Source: Psococerastis gibbosa (taxonomy: Eukaryota; Arthropoda; Insecta; Psocodea; Psocidae). Taken from it: a DNA stretch of 64,000 nucleotides. The notes under the pieces were generated by a model. It was not told the origin of the DNA. It did no database searches and saw only the letters and a program-made list of their open reading frames with translations. The stretch is taken from the NCBI GenBank assembly GCA_963971405.1, contig OZ020484.1, positions 42,988,770-43,052,769 of the forward strand, given 5' to 3'. Made by a program: the position numbers and the translations under genes. Of this stretch, positions 60,701 through 64,000 are shown piece by piece (within the stretch, counting starts at the first letter, position 1; every line of letters starts with the position of its first letter).

Positions 60701-62632
60701 GCTCAGTGGTGTGTGTGAACACCGTAGCTTCGGTGCTCAATGGTGTTGATCCCGCCATTATTGTTCCCGCGCGCGGTAATTTATGCACCGGACACGCTCC
60801 AGCTAATGCGGCATCGCAAGGACCATCCATGCTGTCCTCCGGTCACGCTTTCTACTCTGTTTCCTTTCTGCATTTCTACCAAAACATCATTGTTATCATT
60901 CATTGCATTCTTGGCTGCATTGCTTGCTATGGCATAGTACACAATGTGCACACAGTCATCACTGTGAAACTCAATTAACTTGTATCTCTTTGACGTTTAA
61001 ACGATTCCAGCCAACTGTCCGAGAGCTTCATGGAAAGACTATAACACAAACAAATAAAAATACCCAATAATAAAATATAATGTAAGCCATTGGCAATATA
61101 GTCACTGTGTAACGAGAATATTTAATTATAATTAGCTTTCAAGCTATGTTGTTTTACAAAAGCTTCCAAGTTTTATCCTATCCCTAAGCATGGGAAAAGA
61201 TGGTCGGTTGCCCTGTATGTGTCGGGGAGTCTGGGTTAGATTTTATTTATAGGGACCCGGATATACTAGGCAGCTGGAGTTTCGCACATTAAATAGGGGG
61301 GGGGGGTATCAACAGTCTATAGCTTATGTATAGTTCGTCAAAGAAGAATAGGTCACAGACGATGTTAACCGCAGGGATCGACGAAATATCTAGTGTTAAG
61401 ACTCAGCTTCTTCTATACCGATTAACTCCGGTCGCACGATTACCTTTTCAGTTATATTTATCAGCACTCTTCTCTTGCTGAACGGACATGCTTTGAAACA
61501 GTCGCGGTTGCACAAATATAAATTCTGTGGGTAACATTGAGGTAAATTGGGCAAAAGGGGAAAACGTGGGCGAGTTAGTAGTGAATCCCTCTTTATTTAT
61601 ATAGTCTATTTTGGTGAATTCTATTTTGGTTATAATCTCCCCGTCCCAACAGCAGTCTCAACAACAGTGACAAAAAATGAATTTGCGAACGAGAGCTTGT
61701 GGTATAGGTTGTTAAAGACGACGCTCTACTTTATTTATTTTACAAGGTTGATTGGTTTTTAGGTCGACTGCCTGCCCCCCCCCCCCCTCCCTCCGGGGAA
61801 GTAAAGTTTTGGTATCATGAAGACAACTAAAAATCTTTTTAGTCATCATACTAATGTCTCGCCCAAGTTCGCTAACCAGTTTCATCCACCATTAGGTTTC
61901 AAGATTGCGGCCGATCAAAAACTTTTTATCTTTTATCTTTTTAGTCTATCATACTAATGTCTCGCCCAAGTTCGCTAACCAGTTTCATTCACCATTAGGT
62001 TTCAAGATTGCGGCCGATCAAAAACTTAAAAAATAGAAAATAATCGGATACTTGCACAGTTCATGGTCGCCTACAAAGTATTTTAAAATTCTGTAGATAA
62101 AATTTTATATTGCAGCCCCGCGAAGCGAAGCGGCGTCGGCGATTGCAAAAAATCTCCCTACACCTGGTCAGCCAAAACCGATAGGGATTTGTTTTTGTAA
62201 GAGTTATTTCAATTTCTATTATTTTAGCTCGGGAACTTTGCTGTTTGTTTATTGGCATGGGGTGAATGTCTTTTATTGGGAATTTTAACCAAGGGCAAAT
62301 GAATAATGGATTAATTCAACACGCTCTTAAAAAGAAAAGTCTTTGTCCCATTTAAGCACGGGCGAAAGAGCCAGTTCATGTTATTGTCGATGTATATTAA
62401 TTGACTCTAAGACTGCATGTCGCAGCGTACTTATTTTACCGTATGCATTCTTTTTCAGGGCGACAGTGGTGGACCATTAACTATTCAACGTAACGGCAAG
62501 GAAACACTGGTGGGCATCATCAGTTTTGGTATAGCAGGATGCGCCGTCACACCGGGCATGCCAGACTTGTACACCAGAGTATCGGAATATCTGCAATGGG
62601 TCGATATAAGTGCCATCAATTATCTGGGGTAG
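39920..62632 (+). CDS. Secreted CUB-domain serine protease (S1A, chymotrypsin fold), 8 coding exons
   Basis: Joining 39920-40002, 41536-42551, 43218-43478, 43777-44064, 45209-45401, 55931-56145, 58678-58874 and 62459-62632 gives 2427 nt (808 codons plus stop), with every phase matching. Order: hydrophobic leader (5-34); Thr/Ser/Glu/Met-rich linker with two 60-residue repeats and a partial third (about 158-310); a cysteine motif at 324-365 ending [14 protein letters not shown], familiar from arthropod CUB proteins; CUB domain (371-489); activation site R569|IIGG; protease domain 570-808. Catalytic residues are H610, D661 and S754 (GDSGGP). Cysteines pair as C595-C611, C726-C740 and C750-C779. 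C681 is left over, probably for a bond to the pro-region. Pocket residues are G748 (position 189) and D787 (226), not trypsin's D189. Family members act in digestion, cuticle or immune cascades; which applies here is unknown. The leader could instead be a signal anchor. Confidence 0.9.
40509..40790 (-). mobile_element. 3' fragment of another non-LTR element with a TAAG tail
   Basis: Minus strand reads [20 protein letters not shown] and ends GRWLVSK followed by TAAGTAAGTAAGG. The closing pattern EDEF.K..RRSL and G.WLVSK is one I associate with non-LTR pol-like ORF ends. The upstream half is in a shifted frame ([11 protein letters not shown] against [11 protein letters not shown]). The last codon merges into the tail, as in the element at 27180-30267. 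Confidence 0.6.
41536..42551 (+). CDS. CUB protease coding exon 2: low-complexity repeat linker and cysteine motif
   Basis: 1016 nt, open throughout in one frame after TTTCAG. It encodes residues 29-366. The first third is Ser/Thr/Glu rich. The middle has a 180-bp (60-residue) tandem repeat starting at 41933 and 42113, with EMVTS.PG.MV.NLE, NTAAD and SSKI recurring, and a decayed third unit from about 42245. The exon ends with the cysteine motif (C324, C328, C340, C346, C357, C358, C364, C365). The linker has many possible O-glycosylation sites. Confidence 0.9.
43218..43478 (+). CDS. CUB protease coding exon 3: first half of CUB domain
   Basis: 261 nt. It begins [19 protein letters not shown] and contains ACDFDLLI....CAVRVEF, the cysteine spacing seen in arthropod CUB domains, then CDVDQVLI and CGDLTGYA. 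Donor GTAAGT at 43479. Confidence 0.9.
43547..43625 (-). mobile_element. SINE D relic
   Basis: Degenerate B box (plus strand GTGGGAGTTGAACCA) and A-box region (AACTACTCTACTGTCC) with CGCCTGCTTTACATGCC in the family order. In protease intron 3. Confidence 0.45.
43777..44064 (+). CDS. CUB protease coding exon 4: second half of CUB domain and pro-region
   Basis: 288 nt. It finishes the CUB domain with [13 protein letters not shown] (C489), the expected closing strand. About 60 residues of pro-region follow, rich in Trp and Tyr, with one further Cys (C501) that could bond C681 of the protease domain. The donor is GTAATA. Confidence 0.88.
44163..44232 (+). mobile_element. SINE D fragment
   Basis: Body segment GAGTGTAATAGAGGGCTTTA, CTAACTCCGCTAA and GGCTTAGTAAC only, next to family B copy B3. 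Confidence 0.55.
44236..44460 (+). mobile_element. Family B repeat, diverged copy B3
   Basis: Shares AACATGGTGGGACATG, CTGGTCACCTCCGA and GTTTCCCAAGTGGTTCGGAA with the family. It has a 30-bp insertion and many substitutions, and directly follows a SINE D fragment. Confidence 0.65.
44859..44994. mobile_element. Near-perfect palindromic Harbinger-like MITE (136 bp)
   Basis: Arms of about 65 bp: GGCGCTTATTCCACCAACG and its mirror, with GTGGTAGCAGACATT at the centre. Flanks are TAC and TAA. It could fold into a single hairpin. In protease intron 4. Confidence 0.87.
45209..45401 (+). CDS. CUB protease coding exon 5: zymogen activation site and catalytic His
   Basis: 193 nt. It contains [20 protein letters not shown] (cleavage after R569 by a trypsin-like activator would free the Ile N terminus), CGGSLI and LSAAHCF with H610. 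Donor GTAAGT. A 10.5-kb intron follows. Confidence 0.95.
46104..46759 (+). mobile_element. Family B repeat, copy B4, carrying a hAT MITE and sitting in a SINE
   Basis: Flanked by AGCCCTAA at 46096-46103 and 46760-46767. The element runs AGGAGCCGGCCGC to CCATACTACTACTAC and is split at 46214-46651 by the hAT MITE. It separates the two promoter boxes of a tRNA-derived SINE. Confidence 0.85.
46214..46651. mobile_element. hAT-type MITE with internal tandem repeats
   Basis: Ends CAGAGGCGG and CCGCCTCTG, flanked by perfect ACTTCACT at 46206-46213 and 46652-46659. Inside are two and a half copies of a roughly 125-bp unit containing GTGAGGTTTTACGCA and GTGGACAAGGGGG. It interrupts a family B repeat. 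Confidence 0.93.
47330..47611 (-). mobile_element. Family B repeat, copy B6
   Basis: Near full-length copy flanked by TATTTGG at 47323-47329 and 47612-47618. The minus strand ends in (CTA)n. It lies in protease intron 5. Confidence 0.82.
47687..47709. repeat. (TTA)n microsatellite
   Basis: Eight consecutive TTA units. Confidence 0.9.
47869..47896. repeat. (TGAA)n microsatellite
   Basis: Six near-perfect ATGA units following GAATGC. Confidence 0.85.
48719..48752. repeat. Poly(T) tract of about 32 bases
   Basis: Uninterrupted T run, possibly the poly(A) of a minus-strand retroposon. No retroposon body was recognised beside it. Confidence 0.8.
49221..49923 (+). mobile_element. 3' end of a Jockey/CR1-type retrotransposon with (TTTTCTA)n tail
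   Basis: A 158-codon ORF contains [31 protein letters not shown] and [11 protein letters not shown], the typical C-terminal block of invertebrate non-LTR elements (RRKIADLVFLYK-like). About 200 bp of 3' UTR and four TTTTCTA-type tail units follow the stop. The 5' part is absent; endonuclease and RT were not found upstream. Sits in intron 5 of the protease. Confidence 0.78.
50774..50952 (-). mobile_element. tRNA-derived SINE (family D), copy D1
   Basis: Minus strand has a pol III A-box-like TAGAGTAGTGG (50930-50940) and a perfect B box GGTTCGAGTCC (50887-50897), 32 bp apart as in a tRNA. A body with AACTCCGCTAGG and TAGTAATAG follows. It does not fold as a full tRNA, so it is a SINE. Confidence 0.82.
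52333..52489. repeat. Short MITE-like element
   Basis: Perfect 14-bp ends ATCTGGTGAAAG(C) and CTTTCACCAGAT, with a TTGGTGCA / TGCACCAA inner repeat. 157 bp. Confidence 0.65.
53031..53183 (-). mobile_element. tRNA-derived SINE (family D), copy D2
   Basis: Same layout: minus-strand GAGAGTAGTGGTACGGGCTC, GGTTCGAATCC, then AAGAGAGGGCTTTATAGCCC and CTAACTCCGCTAGG. Slightly shortened between head and body. Confidence 0.82.
53804..54187. mobile_element. Harbinger-like palindromic MITE, copy A6
   Basis: 384 bp, ends GGCGCCCATTCCATCG and CAATGGAATGGGCACC, flanked by AAA. It abuts the intron side of the orphan minus-strand exon. Confidence 0.87.
54208..54322 (-). CDS. Possible first coding exon of an opposite-strand gene (signal peptide)
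   Basis: On the minus strand, ATG at 54322-54320 opens [20 protein letters not shown], a good signal-peptide profile. It continues through a Cys-containing stretch ([10 protein letters not shown]) to a consensus donor GTAAGT (complement of 54202-54207). It lies inside intron 5 of the CUB protease. No downstream exon on this strand was recognised, so it may be an exon relic or part of a nested gene. The product is unknown. Confidence 0.4.
54466..54794. mobile_element. Probable hAT-type MITE
   Basis: Left end CAAGGCCTGATTTACCC; right end, reverse-complemented, CAGTGCCGGATTTACCC, a common hAT terminus. No convincing 8-bp duplication remains (4 of 8 match). It lies between the orphan minus-strand exon and the exon 6 copies. 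Confidence 0.6.
55502..55623 (+). pseudogene. Broken copy 1 of CUB protease exon 6
   Basis: Matches the middle of exon 6 (its [11 protein letters not shown] region reads [11 protein letters not shown] here) and has no stop in that frame. Its front is lost: the acceptor-like TTGCAG is followed directly by mid-exon sequence. It ends at the acceptor of the next copy. Confidence 0.75.
55624..55775 (+). pseudogene. Broken copy 2 of CUB protease exon 6
   Basis: Begins right after a TTTCTTGCAG acceptor and reads in the exon 6 frame as [14 protein letters not shown] up to a TAA in the MNDI context. The part coding for the catalytic Asp is absent, replaced by intron-like sequence leading to the next acceptor. 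Splicing into it would truncate the protease. Confidence 0.8.
55776..55930 (+). pseudogene. Broken copy 3 of CUB protease exon 6
   Basis: 155-bp unit, nearly identical to copy 2 in its second half and to true exon 6 in its first half. It has the same in-frame TAA and its own good acceptor (CATGCAG). The unit period (152 and 155 bp) and shared stop indicate serial tandem duplication. Confidence 0.82.
55931..56145 (+). CDS. CUB protease coding exon 6: catalytic Asp
   Basis: 215 nt after TTCTTGCAG. It encodes residues 615-685, with [18 protein letters not shown] (D661) and IRPVCLPKQ. Three truncated copies of its first half, each with its own acceptor, lie immediately upstream. Confidence 0.94.
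56955..57235. repeat. Related AT-rich element, second copy
   Basis: Shares AACTACAATTTTG, AAAAATACCTTAT, TTCTACAACTTAAATGAG and the CTGTACACT end with 6950-7135. Its own small hairpin is at 56978-57060. In protease intron 6. Confidence 0.65.
58319..58613. mobile_element. TA-flanked palindromic MITE, copy C3
   Basis: Uninterrupted copy with GGGCTCTATATTAGACAGG and ATGGCGGATGATTATACCC termini. It gives the pre-insertion layout for C2. Ends about 60 bp before protease exon 7. Confidence 0.85.
58678..58874 (+). CDS. CUB protease coding exon 7: oxyanion-side loops and start of the specificity pocket
   Basis: 197 nt. It encodes [21 protein letters not shown], the C726-C740 loop and HKGTCF, ending in phase 0 just before GDSGGP. 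G748 falls at chymotrypsin position 189, the base of the S1 pocket. Confidence 0.94.
60399..60662. mobile_element. MITE with GTACACACG termini
   Basis: The left end AAGGCCCAGTACACACGTAC and the mirrored right end GGGCCGGTACACACGGACGA match over about 20 bp. AGTTGCCGACGTC recurs inverted inside, and both ends are flanked by TTA. Probably another 3-bp-duplication (Harbinger-type) element. Confidence 0.7.
61841..62028. repeat. Direct tandem duplication, unit about 103 bp
   Basis: Two copies of a unit with CTAATGTCTCGCCCAAGTTC and GATTGCGGCCGATCAAAAAC, differing at one or two positions. In protease intron 7. Confidence 0.8.
62459..62632 (+). CDS. CUB protease coding exon 8: catalytic Ser and C terminus
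   Basis: 174 nt including TAG. It begins GDSGGPL (S754), then [11 protein letters not shown] and [15 protein letters not shown]787 sits at position 226. The protein ends 10 residues after the conserved Trp. Confidence 0.95.
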   Translation, partial: GDSGGPLTIQRNGKETLVGIISFGIAGCAVTPGMPDLYTRVSEYLQWVDISAINYLG

Positions 62633-62648
62633 GAAATACAAGAGAAGA

Positions 62649-62654
62649 AATAAA
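62649..62654 (+). terminator. Polyadenylation signal AATAAA of the CUB protease
   Basis: A canonical AATAAA 17 nt after the stop codon. If used, the 3' UTR is very short. Confidence 0.55.
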
Positions 62655-62963
62655 ATATTGTGATTAGGGAATAAGAGGGACGGGTGTACTAACCTCTATG
62701 CCAAACAAGCCTGCAAAGATTTTCGCTTGACGACCATCTCTGGAGAGTGGGACTGGAACCATAGAAAGTGCTGAATGAGCTGCGAGGGACAGGAAGAGAG
62801 AAAGGGCGCATATATCACACCCGGGCAACGAGGTGATTATTATTTATAACCATGTTAGTGGTCTTTATGTCTGTCTACACTACAGTGAAATGTCAATGAA
62901 AAGACAGGAGATTGAACACTGAACAAAGTGATAACGTCAGCGAGGAAGGGCAGTAATGCAGTA

Positions 62964-63030
62964 AAAGGGGGGAGATTCAACCCAACAACCTTTCGGATGA
63001 AAGGCAGAGTCTTTTATCAGTACAACATAG
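62964..63030 (-). mobile_element. SINE D relic
   Basis: Plus strand AGATTCAACCCAACAACCTT and TCGGATGAAAGGCAGAGTC match the head of the family with several changes. Confidence 0.45.
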
Positions 63031-63291
63031 GCTACATTTTGACAACGCCTTAAATGGGTATTTGTAAGAGTGGGCCAAAAGGCCTAAAATACGCCCAAAT
63101 TGAAAGTGAAGACCATTTCCTTTTTAATGTAACCTGCCTGTATATAATGTAAAAAGATTCGGCAATAAATCTTAGTATATTATTTGGTTGAATTATTTAT
63201 ACACTCACTGAACGGACATAGTGGGATTAAGACGTGGCACCAGCACTAGCAGTCTGTCTCTTCATTAGTTTCTATTGCTAAACTTAGGCTA

Positions 63292-63579
63292 AATCAACCG
63301 GCCGCCATACCAAGTTGGATCCAGCGGATCAGAGCAGGTTCAAAGCTGCAGATAACTTGGTCGTGTGCACAGTGCCGGTAGGGAAACATGGTAGGACTTG
63401 TCCTGGTCACCTCCGAAGTAATCGTGTGAGTTCACTGTGTTTCCCAAGTGGTTCGGAATCCACTTTAATCAGGAGGTCCACTGTCCTATGGGCTGGCTTA
63501 GGACAGTCAAGTCGGGGTCGCTCTATGGGCTCAAATATGAGGCCTAAGTCGTTATTAACCCGACGAACACTACTACTAC
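63292..63579 (+). mobile_element. Family B repeat, copy B5
   Basis: The best-preserved copy: CGGCCGCCATACCAAGTTGG through to GACGAACAC and (TAC)n. A possible TAGGCTA duplication lies at 63285-63291 and 63580-63586. A 98-codon ORF starts within it at 63315 and runs on to 63611. Confidence 0.8.
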
Positions 63580-63647
63580 TAGGCTACATACTCGTATGTT
63601 CAGGTAAATAGCTACATTTGAGGTTAAATAGGCTATGCCTCTAATAG

Positions 63648-63777
63648 AGGCGCCGACTTATATCCTTTTGGTATGGCTCGGGCTATACCAATAAAAAAGT
63701 TGGTATGGCTGAGCTATACCGATCCACAATGGGACAAAGTCTTGGGCCATACCAATAATTCGAACAAGTCGGCGCCT
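63648..63777. repeat. Short MITE-like element with GGCGCC ends
   Basis: AGGCGCCGACTT and AAGTCGGCGCCT ends. Inside, TTGGTATGGCT is repeated in both orientations three to four times. Confidence 0.65.
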
Positions 63778-64000
63778 TCTATACCATATTCTTAAGAACA
63801 TGAACTATTATCTGAGTATAATTAATAGCCTATATTTTAAAACACACTCACTTCATTTTAGAAATACTCGATGCAGTCATAGAGCAGTGACACATAGAAT
63901 CCAAAGACGAGGTCATGGGGGGGCTATTTAAAAAACAAAGTGGGCTGACAGATGTTTAGAGACGGTAGGTGAACGCGCTACAGCGAGTCAGCGATTGGTG

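Larger units (their letters stand above)
58875..62458 (+). other. Protease intron 7 (3.6 kb)
   Basis: Between GTAAGT and TTTCAG. Contains the MITE at 60399-60662 and the tandem duplication at 61841-62028. A 78-codon minus-strand frame at 59437-59673 is unassigned. Confidence 0.8.

Noticed and set aside
1..64000. CRISPR arrays, operons or prokaryotic contamination
   Set aside because: No evenly spaced direct repeats; both genes have GT-AG introns and eukaryotic domain structure.

Overview
This window is animal nuclear DNA, most likely from an arthropod and quite possibly a crustacean. It is AT-rich and intron-rich, and dense with short palindromic transposons. It carries a multi-exon protease built from a cysteine motif, a CUB domain and a trypsin-fold domain, an architecture typical of arthropods. 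Nothing prokaryotic is visible: no operons, no ribosome binding sites and no CRISPR arrays. The species cannot be fixed from the sequence alone.

Two genes can be reconstructed, both on the + strand. The first (coding exons 22862-34557) is the mitochondrial circularly permuted GTPase NOA1. Eight exons join in phase to 705 residues and carry the zinc motif and the G4-G5-G1-G3 motif order. The second (coding exons 39920-62632) is a secreted or membrane-anchored CUB serine protease. Eight exons join in phase to 808 residues: signal peptide, Thr/Ser-rich linker with 60-residue repeats, cysteine motif, CUB domain, S1 protease domain. Its catalytic triad is intact, and its primary specificity pocket is of the Gly189/Asp226 type known from crab collagenase. 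The two genes have no evident functional link.

1-22 kb holds no recognisable gene. It contains palindromic elements, SINE-like repeats and an old tandem duplication (about 9.0-18.8 kb) in which a hAT MITE can be dated by its empty site in the paralogous copy. 22.8-34.6 kb is NOA1. Its intron 4 contains a decayed Jockey-like retrotransposon nested in a TA-flanked MITE, followed by a long inverted repeat that carries a recurring ORF. 34.9-39.9 kb is intergenic, with a clean 5'-truncated retrotransposon insertion, an 83-bp hAT MITE and a Harbinger-like MITE split by another repeat. 39.9-62.6 kb is the protease gene. Its 10.5-kb intron 5 contains a three-level nest of transposons, two tRNA-derived SINEs, a retrotransposon tail, a possible signal-peptide exon on the opposite strand, and an array of three broken copies of the next exon, each with its own splice acceptor. 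62.7-64 kb holds repeats only.

I did not find a convincing new multi-gene system. The observations most worth a second look are the decoy-exon array in the protease, its S1 pocket, the inverted repeat with a recurring ORF in NOA1 intron 4, the nested insertions dated by target-site duplications, and the opposite-strand signal-peptide exon.
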